Shown: piece by piece, positions 44,263 through 52,480 of the stretch | Position numbering within the stretch: position 1 is the stretch's first letter | How the letters are laid out: every line of letters begins with the position of its first letter | NCBI GenBank assembly: GCA_963848195.1 | Contig: CAWKCY010000009.1 | Location: forward strand, 372,001 to 436,000 | Direction of reading: 5' to 3' | DNA from: CAVQBP01 sp963848195 | GTDB lineage: Bacteria > Bacteroidota > Ignavibacteria > Ignavibacteriales > Ignavibacteriaceae | DNA length: 64,000 nucleotides | Notes under the pieces: model-generated | Database searches by the model: none | What the model was told of the DNA's origin: nothing | The model's input: only the letters and a program-made list of their open reading frames with translations | Made by a program: the position numbers and the translations under genes

Positions 44263-45927
44263 ATGAATATTAAATTACTTCTTTTAATGTTTTTAGCAAT
44301 TATTTTGAATAAAACAGGATACACTCAAACAATGAAAAAAGCTTTTATAAACGGGAAAATATATACTGTTAATAATAAACAGCCAATAGCGGAAGCTGTT
44401 TTTATAGAAGACAATAAAATTTCTTTTGTAGGAAGCAATTCTGATATTAATAAACTTATTGATAATATAACGGAAGTAGTTGATCTAAAGGGTAAATTAA
44501 TGCTTCCCGGTTTTATTGATGATCATACACATTTTATAAACGGCGGACATTATCTATTGGGAATAGATCTACGGAAGGCGAAATCTACATTAGAATTTAA
44601 GAATATTCTGAAGAATTATGCCGAAAAAAATCCAGGTAAATGGATAACAGGAGGCAATTGGGACCATGAAGCGTGGGAAACTAAGGCTCTACCTACAAAA
44701 GAAATGATAGATGAATTTACAAATAATACACCTGTTTTTGTTGAAAGATTTGACGGACACATGGGGCTGGCAAACTCGAATGCTCTTAAACTTGCCAGGA
44801 TTACAAAAGAGACAAAGAATCCTGATGGAGGGTTAATTGTTAAGGACGCTAAAACAGGTGAACCAACAGGTATATTAAAAGATAACGCAATGGGATTAGT
44901 TTATTCAGTAATTCCTGAATCGACTCCGGAAGATGATTATAAAGCCGGGTTAAGGGCATTAGAAGAAGCAAAGGAAAACGGAATAACCAGCATTCAGGAT
45001 ATTACTTATAAAAATGATTTAATCACATATCAGAAGTTATTGAAAGATAATAAATTAACTTGCCGAATCTACACCAGACTACCTATTGCAAGTTATAAGA
45101 GTCTTGTTGATGAAGGCATCCAATATGGTTTCGGCAGCGATATGATAAAGCTTGGTTCATTAAAGGCTTTTTCAGACGGTTCACTTGGTTCGAGTACAGC
45201 ATGGTTTTTTGAGCCTTATGCACAGGATACAACTACAACTGGTTTACCAATGGATATTGTTACAGACGGTGATCTCGAAAAATGGGCTATGGATGCCGAT
45301 AAAAACAAATTACAAATTTCAACTCATGCTATAGGAGACAGGGCAAATGCTTTCATGCTTGAACTTTATGAAAAGATTAAGAATTCCAATCCGCAGTGGG
45401 ATAGAAGATTCAGGATTGAACATGCACAACATGTCCGTGCTAATGACTTATTTCACTTCAAAAATATTGGAGTAATAGCCTCCTGCCAGCCTTACCATGC
45501 AATTGATGATGGTGTATGGGCAGTAAAAAGAGTTGGGTCTAAAAGGATTCATGATATGTATAGGTTTAAAGATTTTATTGATAATGGGGTTACTCTCTGT
45601 TTTGGTAGTGATTGGCCGGTTGCACCCTTAAATGCCTTAATTGGAATCTACGCTGCAGTTACAAGAAGAACTCTTGATAATAAAAATCCTGACGGATGGA
45701 TACCAGAACAAAAAATAAGTGTGGAAGAGGCTATTAAATGCTATACACTAAATAATGCATACGCTTCCTATGAAGAAAATGAAAAAGGAAGTATTGAGCC
45801 GGGAAAATTAGCAGATATGGTTGTTTTGAGCGGCGATATATTTAAAATAGCTCCTGAACAAATAAAAGATTTAAAAGTTGATATGACGATATTTGATGGA
45901 AAAATAATTTATAAAAGAATGGAATAG
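44263..45927 (+). CDS. Exported amidohydrolase, YtcJ-like family
   Basis: 554 residues with a signal peptide-like start (IKLLLLMFLAIILNKTGYTQ) and the amidohydrolase-3 pattern: AFINGKIYTV, metal His in FIDDHTHFINGG, GGNWDHEAW, SDGSLGSSTAWF, HAIGDRAN, RIEHAQHV, GSDWPVAPLN. The metal-dependent enzyme's substrate cannot be predicted. GGAG 5-7 nt before the ATG. Secreted amidohydrolases of this group are common in Bacteroidota relatives. Confidence 0.87.
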   Translation: MNIKLLLLMFLAIILNKTGYTQTMKKAFINGKIYTVNNKQPIAEAVFIEDNKISFVGSNSDINKLIDNITEVVDLKGKLMLPGFIDDHTHFINGGHYLLGIDLRKAKSTLEFKNILKNYAEKNPGKWITGGNWDHEAWETKALPTKEMIDEFTNNTPVFVERFDGHMGLANSNALKLARITKETKNPDGGLIVKDAKTGEPTGILKDNAMGLVYSVIPESTPEDDYKAGLRALEEAKENGITSIQDITYKNDLITYQKLLKDNKLTCRIYTRLPIASYKSLVDEGIQYGFGSDMIKLGSLKAFSDGSLGSSTAWFFEPYAQDTTTTGLPMDIVTDGDLEKWAMDADKNKLQISTHAIGDRANAFMLELYEKIKNSNPQWDRRFRIEHAQHVRANDLFHFKNIGVIASCQPYHAIDDGVWAVKRVGSKRIHDMYRFKDFIDNGVTLCFGSDWPVAPLNALIGIYAAVTRRTLDNKNPDGWIPEQKISVEEAIKCYTLNNAYASYEENEKGSIEPGKLADMVVLSGDIFKIAPEQIKDLKVDMTIFDGKIIYKRME

Positions 45928-45943
45928 TGTATTCTTAACTGCA

Positions 45944-46037
45944 GAGTTAACGGAGAAGAAACAGAGGAAAGTCTCAACTTTGTATTTTCTCTCTTCACTT
46001 CCCTCTGTGTTTCCTCTGATTCCTCTGTGGTTAACTC
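45944..46037. terminator. Inverted repeat between amidohydrolase and prmA (possible bidirectional terminator)
   Basis: GAGTTAAC at 45944-45951 faces GTTAACTC at 46030-46037, and both arms continue with partly matching purine-rich repeats (ACAGAGGAAAG on the left, CCTCTGTG repeated three times on the right, as CCCTCTGTG, CCTCTG and CCTCTGTGG). The region lies in the 111-nt gap between convergent stops. Repeats of the type CTCTGTGTTTCCTCTG are known as dispersed sequences in Bacteroidota-related genomes. It could act as a terminator in both directions. Confidence 0.5.
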
Positions 46038-46038
46038 T

Positions 46039-46881
46039 TTATATTTTTTGAAAAACTAATGCCAACCATTCCCCCATCTTTCTGTTATCAATAATTTTTA
46101 GATTTTCATATGCCTTTATTATATCCTTTTCATCTTCAACTAAAAGTCCAGATAAAATGATTATCCCTTTCTTATTCAATCTCTTAGAGATTTCGTCTGC
46201 TATTTCAGTTAATATATTTTTATGGATATTAGCCAAAATTATATCGAAATCTTTTTCTGCTATATCTTTAATCTCAGAAAGCTTTATCTTTATTTTTTCG
46301 TTAACATTATTTAGGACAGAGTTCTCTTCTGCATTCTCTATACACCAGTCATCATTATCAATCGCTAAAACAGATTGAGCGCCCAGTTTTACTGCTGCTA
46401 TTGCCAGAATTCCTGTTCCAGTTCCAACATCTAAAACTTTCCCACCTTTTTCTAAATGCTTTTCAAGGAGCTGAATAACAAGTTTTGTTGTTTCATGCTC
46501 CCCTGTACCAAATGACATTTTGGGATCGATAGTAATAACAATCTTGTTTTGCTTATTCTCATAATTTTTGAATGATGGTTTTATAGTTATCTTATCAGAA
46601 ACTTCTATAACACTTATCCCCTTTTCCCATTCTTGATTCCAGTTCTTATATTCATAAGAATATTCTTCAATAATAAAAGAAGAAATGATATTCTCATCTA
46701 TTGCCTTCTGCAATAGAGTGTTTATCTCATCTTTTGTAACTGTACTATCATAATCCGTAAATATTTTTAATAAATCATTCTCCTCATTTACACCTGATAT
46801 TTTTAATTCCCAAAGTATACCACTTATTATATCGGGAATAAAAGGGCTGGTTTTGATTATATATTCTTTGTATCGTTTCAT
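46039..46881 (-). CDS. prmA: Ribosomal protein L11 methyltransferase
   Basis: 280 residues. An N-terminal substrate domain is followed by a class I SAM fold: DPKMSFGTGEHETTK, motif I VLDVGTGTGILAIAA, AIDND, and the catalytic LANIHKNIL segment (NPPY-like position as N-I). Trimethylates L11 lysines. Convergent with the amidohydrolase. An 18-codon open frame with a ribosome site lies directly upstream (46906-46962). Confidence 0.93.
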   Translation of the reverse strand: MKRYKEYIIKTSPFIPDIISGILWELKISGVNEENDLLKIFTDYDSTVTKDEINTLLQKAIDENIISSFIIEEYSYEYKNWNQEWEKGISVIEVSDKITIKPSFKNYENKQNKIVITIDPKMSFGTGEHETTKLVIQLLEKHLEKGGKVLDVGTGTGILAIAAVKLGAQSVLAIDNDDWCIENAEENSVLNNVNEKIKIKLSEIKDIAEKDFDIILANIHKNILTEIADEISKRLNKKGIIILSGLLVEDEKDIIKAYENLKIIDNRKMGEWLALVFQKI

Positions 46882-46905
46882 GTAAAATTATCAAAAATTA
46901 TTTGG

Positions 46906-46962
46906 TTATTTCTTATAAATCCTGGCAGCCCAGCCTCCAGCTGCTGCCCATTTTTGTTTCAT
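46906..46962 (-). CDS. Possible 18-residue small protein or leader upstream of prmA
   Basis: ATG at 46962 preceded by AAAAGGGA (6 nt spacing) on the minus strand; product MKQKWAAAGGWAARIYKK, stop at 46906. It lies 24 nt ahead of prmA in a 315-nt gap that also holds a palindromic repeat at 47138. The composition (two Trp, five Ala, basic) is unlike random AT-rich DNA here. No terminator or alternative fold was evident between it and prmA, so attenuation is not supported. It could be a chance frame. Confidence 0.3.
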   Translation of the reverse strand: MKQKWAAAGGWAARIYKK

Positions 46963-47137
46963 GATATTCCCTTTTAAGAATGTGAAAAGCTGCTACCTGA
47001 CAATAATACTATATATTGAAGCTGATTTAGAGTCATTAATACATCATAGATATAATATAATAAAAAATATTTATTTGATTTGCATGTTCCTCCCTGGATA
47101 TTGCTTAACCTGTGCATGCATTGTCTAATTTTCCTCT

Positions 47138-47165
47138 TTAACCAATGGATAAATCCATTGGTTAA
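47138..47165. repeat. Palindromic repeat, second copy
   Basis: Arms TTAACCAATGGAT (47138-47150) and ATCCATTGGTTAA (47153-47165) are perfect 13-bp inverted repeats around AA. The core is the same as the 24-bp palindrome at 39782-39805. Outer parts also correspond: TTTTCCTCT on the left, CACACAGGGGTTAAA on the right, with CCTGTG at 47109. It lies between YciI and prmA genes, both on the minus strand, so it may act as a terminator for the YciI transcript. Confidence 0.6.
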
Positions 47166-47196
47166 TAATATTCACACAGGGGTTAAAGTTGAAAGC

Positions 47197-47679
47197 TTAA
47201 TCTATGATTTTTTTCTTCTGTAATTTTTCATTTAGTTTGATAGCTTCAGGGAGAATTGCGGGTCCATACCATGTATGCAGCTCCATTGTAAGTACACCGG
47301 CTTTAACAGCGGGATCGGATTCGGTAAGTTCTTTGGCTTCCTCAATACTTTCTACATTAAAAATAAATATTCCGCGTATATCGGTATTATCAAGAAAAGG
47401 CCCAGCAATTATAAGCTTCCCTTCATTAGCTAAGCGCATAATATTTTTTAAGTGGGCTTTCTGGATTTCCATACTTTCAGTTGAATCATGTGATCTGTTA
47501 GGTCCTTTCATAAGAAATGCCATTACATATTGTTTCATCCCGTAGGCATCTGCATTGAGTTTTTTAGCAAGGGTTGAGTCATAATCGGATTGGGAATTCA
47601 ATTTCTGTGCTGATACATCATTAATGTTAAAAAAGAAAAATAATGATAAAAATAAGACAGCAATAAGTGATTTATTCAT
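47197..47679 (-). CDS. Exported YciI-related protein
   Basis: 160 residues with a signal peptide (SLIAVLFLSLFFFFNINDVSAQ) and a YCII-related domain (YVMAFLMKGPNRSHDS, then LKNIMRLANEGKLIIAGPF, GIFIFNVESIEEAKELTESDPAVKAG split across the fold). YciI-like domains form ferredoxin-like dimers with unknown reactions. Export of such a domain is slightly unusual but seen in this lineage. Confidence 0.8.
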   Translation of the reverse strand: MNKSLIAVLFLSLFFFFNINDVSAQKLNSQSDYDSTLAKKLNADAYGMKQYVMAFLMKGPNRSHDSTESMEIQKAHLKNIMRLANEGKLIIAGPFLDNTDIRGIFIFNVESIEEAKELTESDPAVKAGVLTMELHTWYGPAILPEAIKLNEKLQKKKIID

Positions 47680-47727
47680 ACATAATACTTTATTTTAATA
47701 GAAGATTTATGTGTTAAAGTTATTTTT

Positions 47728-47958
47728 TTAATCGGATAATATAGAAGAAAAAGATTTTTTACTCTTTCTTTTAAATTTAGATTTAATTTTATTCAATAAA
47801 TTTCTTGCCCAAACAAATTCAGTGGCAAGAATGGCAAGTCCGAAAGGGATGACAAGTGAGGCTGGTCCTGGTAGAACTATGAGTAGAACTCCAATAATTA
47901 AAACTGTAAATCCGGCAATAGTGACTATTATTTTTTTTATCTGTCTGAGAGTTTTCAT
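47728..47958 (-). CDS. PGPGW-type small transmembrane protein
   Basis: 76 residues with two hydrophobic segments containing the PGP-type motif (LIVLPGPASLVIPFGLAILA then TEFVWARNLL), followed by a basic tail (KSKFKRKSKKSFSS). Matches the 'putative transmembrane protein PGPGW' family; the role is unknown. A lone gene, 48 nt from the YciI gene. Confidence 0.75.
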   Translation of the reverse strand: MKTLRQIKKIIVTIAGFTVLIIGVLLIVLPGPASLVIPFGLAILATEFVWARNLLNKIKSKFKRKSKKSFSSILSD

Positions 47959-48003
47959 AAATAATTGATAGTCAATATAAGAATAAAATGCAAATCAAAA
48001 AAA

Positions 48004-48765
48004 TTATATTAAATAAATATCATTAAGGAATGGAAGATTTTCGCGTACTTCTTCAACTTTATCTTTATCGATTTCGGTAAAAATTAACTTTTCCAAATCT
48101 TTGGAGGAAATAATCTCATTACCCATCGGGTCATAAATACTGCTGAAACCCGGATAATGGAGTTTTGGATCATCCCCTACCCTATTGACACCTGCAACAT
48201 AGCATTGATTTTCAATTGCTCTAGCCTTTAATAATGTCCGCCAATGTTCAATTCTTGTATCAGGCCAATTGGCAATTACAATTATTAAATGTACTCTTTC
48301 TTTTGCATAAAATCTATAAAGTTCAGGGAAACGTAAATCATAGCAGATAGACAATCCAACTTTTAATCGGTTTATTTCTGCAGTTTTTATATCTTCTCCC
48401 CTACTGTAATTTTGGTCTTCGGTTGAATATGAGAACGGATGTATTTTCCTATATTTTGAGATTAAATTTCCCTCAGGATTTATCATTACTAATGTATTAA
48501 AATAATTACCGTTTTCATTTTCAGTTATCCCTGCTGCTATATAAACTTGTTTCTTTACGGCAATATTTGAGAAATATTCAAAACTTTCCGAGTACAGCGG
48601 CTCGCTAAATTTTGAAGAATTCATAGTGAATCCAGTTAATGTCATTTCCGGAAAGATAAGAAGAGATGACTCCTCATAATATCTTTCAATCAATTCATTA
48701 AGCCTTCTTTTATTCTTTTCTTTTGATTCCCATTCAGGGTTGTATTGTACCAGTCCTATTTTCAT
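48004..48765 (-). CDS. Carbon-nitrogen hydrolase (omega-amidase/YafV-like)
   Basis: 253 residues of the nitrilase superfamily with the Glu-Lys-Cys triad in FPEMTLTGF, KYRKIHPF and GLSICYDLRFPELYR. Family members with this size and motif set hydrolyse alpha-keto-glutaramate/succinamate (YafV/Nit2) or deaminated glutathione. The exact substrate is inferred. It is divergent from the lysine operon; the 255-nt gap between them holds the attenuator. Confidence 0.85.
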   Translation of the reverse strand: MKIGLVQYNPEWESKEKNKRRLNELIERYYEESSLLIFPEMTLTGFTMNSSKFSEPLYSESFEYFSNIAVKKQVYIAAGITENENGNYFNTLVMINPEGNLISKYRKIHPFSYSTEDQNYSRGEDIKTAEINRLKVGLSICYDLRFPELYRFYAKERVHLIIVIANWPDTRIEHWRTLLKARAIENQCYVAGVNRVGDDPKLHYPGFSSIYDPMGNEIISSKDLEKLIFTEIDKDKVEEVRENLPFLNDIYLI

Positions 48766-48848
48766 TTAACTATTTTTTATAATTTGAAAAAATTTATTTG
48801 ACTAAATTTAAATTAAATATTAACTTTGACAAAATTAAATTTGAATAA

Positions 48849-48911
48849 ATGGAAAACATAACCAGCATAAAAAAATCTAAGATAAAGAAAGTATCACCGC
48901 CCAATGGCTAA
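48849..48911 (+). CDS. Lysine-codon leader peptide of the dap operon
   Basis: A 20-codon frame, MENITSIKKSKIKKVSPPNG, that carries five Lys codons in seven positions (AAA AAA at 48870-48875, then AAG, AAG, AAA). It ends at TAA 48909-48911 inside a set of alternative RNA stems that lead to a terminator before dapA, B, H and lysC. No strong Shine-Dalgarno precedes it; a possible -35/-10 (TTGACT 48798, TAACTT 48821) would start transcription about 15 nt upstream. Translation of the frame is inferred from codon content and position only. Confidence 0.72.
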   Translation: MENITSIKKSKIKKVSPPNG

Positions 48912-48973
48912 AGTTGGTTATGTATAAATACATTTTGAATTAAACCGGCTTTAGCATGAGCCGGTTTTTTTTT
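48857..48973 (+). promoter_or_regulatory. Predicted ribosome-mediated lysine attenuator
   Basis: Segment 1 CATAACCA (48857-48864) pairs perfectly with segment 2b TGGTTATG (48915-48922). Segment 2 GCTAAAGTTGGTT (48907-48919) pairs with segment 3 AACCGGCTTTAGC (48943-48955) over 13 bp (11 Watson-Crick plus two G-U). Segment 3 also forms the terminator with segment 4 (48959-48967). A ribosome stalled on the Lys codons would cover segment 1 and leave 2:3 free, allowing readthrough. A ribosome at the stop codon would cover segment 2 and leave the terminator. Low lysine should therefore switch on dapA-lysC. The layout is that of trp, his and thr attenuators; activity is predicted, not shown. Confidence 0.75.
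48942..48973 (+). terminator. Rho-independent terminator ahead of dapA
   Basis: Perfect 9-bp stem AAACCGGCT (48942-48950) with AGCCGGTTT (48959-48967), an 8-nt loop TTAGCATG, and nine Ts (48965-48973). It lies 48 nt before the dapA start, so it would end transcripts before the operon unless the antiterminator forms. It is the strongest terminator noticed in the window. Confidence 0.85.
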
Positions 48974-49020
48974 GTACTTTTTGAACAATAAGATCAAATA
49001 ATTTAATTACAGGAGGTAAA

Positions 49021-49911
49021 ATGTTTCAGGGAACAGGAACAGCACTGATCACTCCTTTTGATGAAGATATGAATGTAGATTATCAATCTCTAAAGAAATT
49101 TACCAGGTTTCAGATAGATGAGGGTATAAATGCTTTGATAGTTCTTGGTACTACGGGTGAAGCACCTACAATTAATGAAGATGAAAGAAGTAAAATAATT
49201 GAAACCGTAATTAATGAAGTGAATGGAAAGGTCCCGGTAATAGTTGGAACCGGCACAAACGATACAAGAAAAGTTGCAGTTCTAAATAAAGCAGCCGAAA
49301 AGCTTAATGCTGACGGTTTACTAATTGTAAATCCTTATTACAATAAGGGTACACAGCAAAGCCTGATCGAGCATTATAAATATATCTCGGAAAGAACAAG
49401 TCTGCCGATTCTTCTTTACAATGTTCCCAGCAGGACCGGGATGAATATGCTCCCTGAAACGGCTATAACTATTAGCCAGCAATGTAAAAATGTTATCGGG
49501 ATTAAAGAAGCTAGCGGAAATATTTCTCAAATAGGATATTTGTTTGCAATTAAGGGACCTGAATTTCTTGTTTATTCAGGAAATGATGATCAGACTCTCC
49601 CGGTTATGGCTTATGGAGGTTCAGGGGTCGTTTCGGTTTTTTCAAATGTTTTTCCTAAACAAATGACTGAGTTAACAAATAGTCTTCTAAATAGTAATAT
49701 GCAGACAGCGCAGGATCTGAATAAAAAATATCTAAAATTTATGAATGCCCTTTTCGCGGAAACGAGTCCCATACCTGTAAAATATGCTGTTAGTTTATTA
49801 GGCTACTGCAAGGATATTGTAAGGCTGCCTTTAACAGGGGCCGGAGAAAAAACAAAGATTCAGATAAAAGCAGAAATAGAAAAACTCCGGGTTGAATATG
49901 CAGCAAATTAA
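49021..49911 (+). CDS. dapA: 4-hydroxy-tetrahydrodipicolinate synthase
   Basis: 296 residues, TIM-barrel of the DapA/NAL family: LGTTGEAPTI at the pyruvate site, catalytic Tyr in NPYYNKGTQQ, and Schiff-base Lys in GIKEASGNI. Condenses aspartate semialdehyde and pyruvate, the first committed step to diaminopimelate and lysine. Strong AGGAGG ahead of the ATG. First gene of dapA-dapB-dapH-lysC; regulated by the upstream attenuator if that prediction holds. Confidence 0.95.
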   Translation: MFQGTGTALITPFDEDMNVDYQSLKKFTRFQIDEGINALIVLGTTGEAPTINEDERSKIIETVINEVNGKVPVIVGTGTNDTRKVAVLNKAAEKLNADGLLIVNPYYNKGTQQSLIEHYKYISERTSLPILLYNVPSRTGMNMLPETAITISQQCKNVIGIKEASGNISQIGYLFAIKGPEFLVYSGNDDQTLPVMAYGGSGVVSVFSNVFPKQMTELTNSLLNSNMQTAQDLNKKYLKFMNALFAETSPIPVKYAVSLLGYCKDIVRLPLTGAGEKTKIQIKAEIEKLRVEYAAN

Positions 49912-50554
49912 ATATGGACTAATCGGCTCATCCGGAAGAATGGGAAAAGAAGTCAAATCTCTTATGGATGAATATGGAAATACATTGGTATTCTCTTATG
50001 ATATTGATGGCAAAAATGAGACTGATAAACCTGAAGTCATAATTGATTTTTCTTCACCCGAAGCATTTGATAAGAGCATTGAATATGCAATTAAATATAA
50101 GGTACCCCTAGTTAATGGTACAACGGGCTTGAAAGAAGTTCATATAGAAAAATTAAAATCTATATCTAAAAATATTCCTGTTGTACAAAGCTTTAATTTT
50201 TCACTTGGAATTCAAATGTTAATAAGATGCACTGAGATGTTAAAAGAAAAATTACCTGATTGGGATATTGAAGTAAGTGAGACCCACCACCGGTTCAAGA
50301 AGGATAAACCTTCCGGGACTGCTCTAATGATTAAAAATGTAACTGGGAACAATACTAATATTTCATCGTTAAGACTTGGCAATGTATCCGGTGAACATGT
50401 TGTACATTTCGGCAGTCTTGGTGAAATAATATCTATAAAACATACAGCTTTATCAAGGAGGGCTTTTGCAGAAGGGGCAGTTAAAGCAGCTTATTTTTTA
50501 CTCAATAAACAAAATGGGTTCTTTACAATTAAAGATGTTCTTTTTAATCCTTAA
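49898..50554 (+). CDS. dapB: 4-hydroxy-tetrahydrodipicolinate reductase
   Basis: NAD(P)-binding YGLIGSSGRMGKEV at the start and the DapB catalytic sequence ETHHRFKKDKPSGTA with its His-His and Lys. About 218 residues from ATG 49898 (TTG 49892 also possible), shorter than the usual 240-270 residues because the N-terminal domain loops are reduced. The start lies 14 nt inside dapA. Reduces the product of DapA. Confidence 0.93.
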   Translation: MQQIKYGLIGSSGRMGKEVKSLMDEYGNTLVFSYDIDGKNETDKPEVIIDFSSPEAFDKSIEYAIKYKVPLVNGTTGLKEVHIEKLKSISKNIPVVQSFNFSLGIQMLIRCTEMLKEKLPDWDIEVSETHHRFKKDKPSGTALMIKNVTGNNTNISSLRLGNVSGEHVVHFGSLGEIISIKHTALSRRAFAEGAVKAAYFLLNKQNGFFTIKDVLFNP

Positions 50555-50568
50555 TTAGCGAGGGCTGG

Positions 50569-51267
50569 ATGGATTCATACGAGGTAATAAATTATATAGC
50601 ACAATCAAAAAAAAAGACTCCTATTAAAGTTTACTTAATGGGAGACCTTGGAAAGGCTGATTTCAAAGATCTGGATTTTTACGGAAATGACCGGTCAGGA
50701 ATATTATTTTGTGAGTTAAATGAATTTCATGAATTCATAGAGAAGAATAAATCCTTTATTACAAAGTTTAAGACAGAAATGGATAGACGAAATTCTGCGA
50801 TTCCTTTGGCTGATCTAACTAAATATAATTGCCGGATTGAACCCGGAGCTGTTATAAGAGACTTTGTTGAAATTGGGAACAATTGCGTCATTATGATGGG
50901 GGCAGTATTAAATATAGGGGCAGTTATTGGTGAAAAGACTATGATAGACATGAATGTAGTTGTAGGCGGTAGAGCTATAGTCGGAAATAACTGTCACATA
51001 GGGGCAGGTGCTGTATTGGCTGGTGTTATTGAACCTCCAAGTGCTGATCCGGTAATAATCGGAGATAATGTTCTAGTTGGAGCAAATGCAGTAATATTAG
51101 AAGGTGTAAAAGTGGGCAAAGGATCAGTAATAGCTGCAGGTTCTGTTGTTGTTTCTGATGTGGAAGAATACATGGTTATGGCAGGTGTTCCTGCTAAGGT
51201 GCTGAAGAAAGTTGATAAAAAGACAGAACAAAAAACACAATTGATCAGCGAACTTAGAAACTTATAA
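50569..51267 (+). CDS. dapH: Tetrahydrodipicolinate N-acetyltransferase
   Basis: 232 residues. A short N-terminal DapH/DapD_N domain (residues 1-90) is followed by a left-handed beta-helix of hexapeptide repeats (AVIRDFVEIGNN, MMGAVLNIGAVIGEK, GAVLAGVIEPPSADPV, GSVIAAGSVV). Size and sequence match the acetyl (DapH) rather than succinyl (DapD) type, so DAP is made by the acetylated route, in agreement with the M20 deacetylase at 52.6 kb. The matching aminotransferase is not in this window. Confidence 0.9.
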   Translation: MDSYEVINYIAQSKKKTPIKVYLMGDLGKADFKDLDFYGNDRSGILFCELNEFHEFIEKNKSFITKFKTEMDRRNSAIPLADLTKYNCRIEPGAVIRDFVEIGNNCVIMMGAVLNIGAVIGEKTMIDMNVVVGGRAIVGNNCHIGAGAVLAGVIEPPSADPVIIGDNVLVGANAVILEGVKVGKGSVIAAGSVVVSDVEEYMVMAGVPAKVLKKVDKKTEQKTQLISELRNL

Positions 51268-51276
51268 GGGAAGCGA

Positions 51277-52473
51277 ATGAATTTAATAGCACATAAATAC
51301 GGCGGGAGTTCAGTCGCAACTACTGAAAAAATTAAAAACATTGCTCTAAAAGTTTCAAAAAAAGTAAGTGAAGGTTATAAATTAATTGTGGTCGTTTCGG
51401 CAATGGGCAAAACAACAGACGGGCTGATTAATCTGGCGAAAGAGATAACGGAATTCCCTTCTCTAAGAGAGATGGATATGCTGTTAACAACAGGTGAACA
51501 GGTATCCGCATCTTTATTATCAATCGCATTAACAAGCATAGGTTTAAAGAGCGTTTCGTTAAATGCCTTTCAGGCAGGCATAGTTACAACCGGTAATTTT
51601 ACTGAGGCAAGAATTAAAAATTTCGATAGGGAAAAAATACTCGGTTTGCTTGGAGAAAATGATGTAATTGTCATAACTGGGTTCCAGGGAGTAAATGAAG
51701 AAGGAGAATTAACAACGCTGGGCAGAGGAGGATCGGATACTTCAGCAGTTGCATTAGCTGCTGCATTAGGAATCACCTGTGAAATATATAGTGATGTAGC
51801 AGGTATATTTACAGTAGACCCTAAGCTCCATCCGGGAGCTAAAAAAATAAAATACATTACTTATGATGAAATGCTGGAGCTGGCAAGTCTTGGAGCCAAA
51901 GTACTTCACAGCCGTTCTGTTGAAATAGCCAAGAAATTTGGAATTAAAATTTATTGTGGTTCAACTTTTAATGATGAGGAGGGAAGCTACGTGATAGATG
52001 AAAATGATATTATCGAACAGCCTGTGGTTACAGGGATGAGTGTTCTTGAGAATGAAACACAAGTCACTATTAATAATCTGCCGGTTGATTTTAAGCTTGT
52101 AAAAACTCTTTTTGAAAAAATTGCAGCAGCAGGTTTGAATGTCGACATGATTTCAATTATTAACCATGAAGAGAATTTATCGGTCTCATTTACTATAATA
52201 GAAGATAAAAAACTTGAACTCGATAAAACCTTAAATAAGGTACTAAAAGAGCTTGAGGGCTGGAAGATAGATTATTTTGCGGGTTATGTTAAGCTCTCTA
52301 CTGTAGGAATCGGGATGAAATCGAGTGTTGGAGTAGCTTCTAGATTTTTCAAAGCACTTCAGGATATACCAATAAAACTGGTTACTACTTCAGAAATACG
52401 TATATCATGCTTAATTGAAGCTAAATATAAAGAGGGGGCTGTAAGGGCAATTGTTAAGGAATTTGAATTATAA
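51277..52473 (+). CDS. lysC: Aspartate kinase
   Basis: 398 residues. The aspartokinase start is KYGGSSVATTEKI; the catalytic domain continues with TTLGRGGSDTSAVALA, and two ACT domains lie at the C terminus (about residues 255-398), which usually mediate feedback inhibition by lysine and/or threonine. Starts the aspartate pathway. 9 nt after dapH, so it belongs to the dap operon. Its presence under a lysine-codon attenuator would place the whole common pathway under lysine supply. Confidence 0.93.
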   Translation: MNLIAHKYGGSSVATTEKIKNIALKVSKKVSEGYKLIVVVSAMGKTTDGLINLAKEITEFPSLREMDMLLTTGEQVSASLLSIALTSIGLKSVSLNAFQAGIVTTGNFTEARIKNFDREKILGLLGENDVIVITGFQGVNEEGELTTLGRGGSDTSAVALAAALGITCEIYSDVAGIFTVDPKLHPGAKKIKYITYDEMLELASLGAKVLHSRSVEIAKKFGIKIYCGSTFNDEEGSYVIDENDIIEQPVVTGMSVLENETQVTINNLPVDFKLVKTLFEKIAAAGLNVDMISIINHEENLSVSFTIIEDKKLELDKTLNKVLKELEGWKIDYFAGYVKLSTVGIGMKSSVGVASRFFKALQDIPIKLVTTSEIRISCLIEAKYKEGAVRAIVKEFEL

Positions 52474-52480
52474 TGGTTAA

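Noticed and set aside
48849..48973. Lysine riboswitch (L-box) before dapA
   Set aside because: The leader is only about 125 nt with no five-stem L-box core; the lysine-codon frame and trp-like pairings explain it better.
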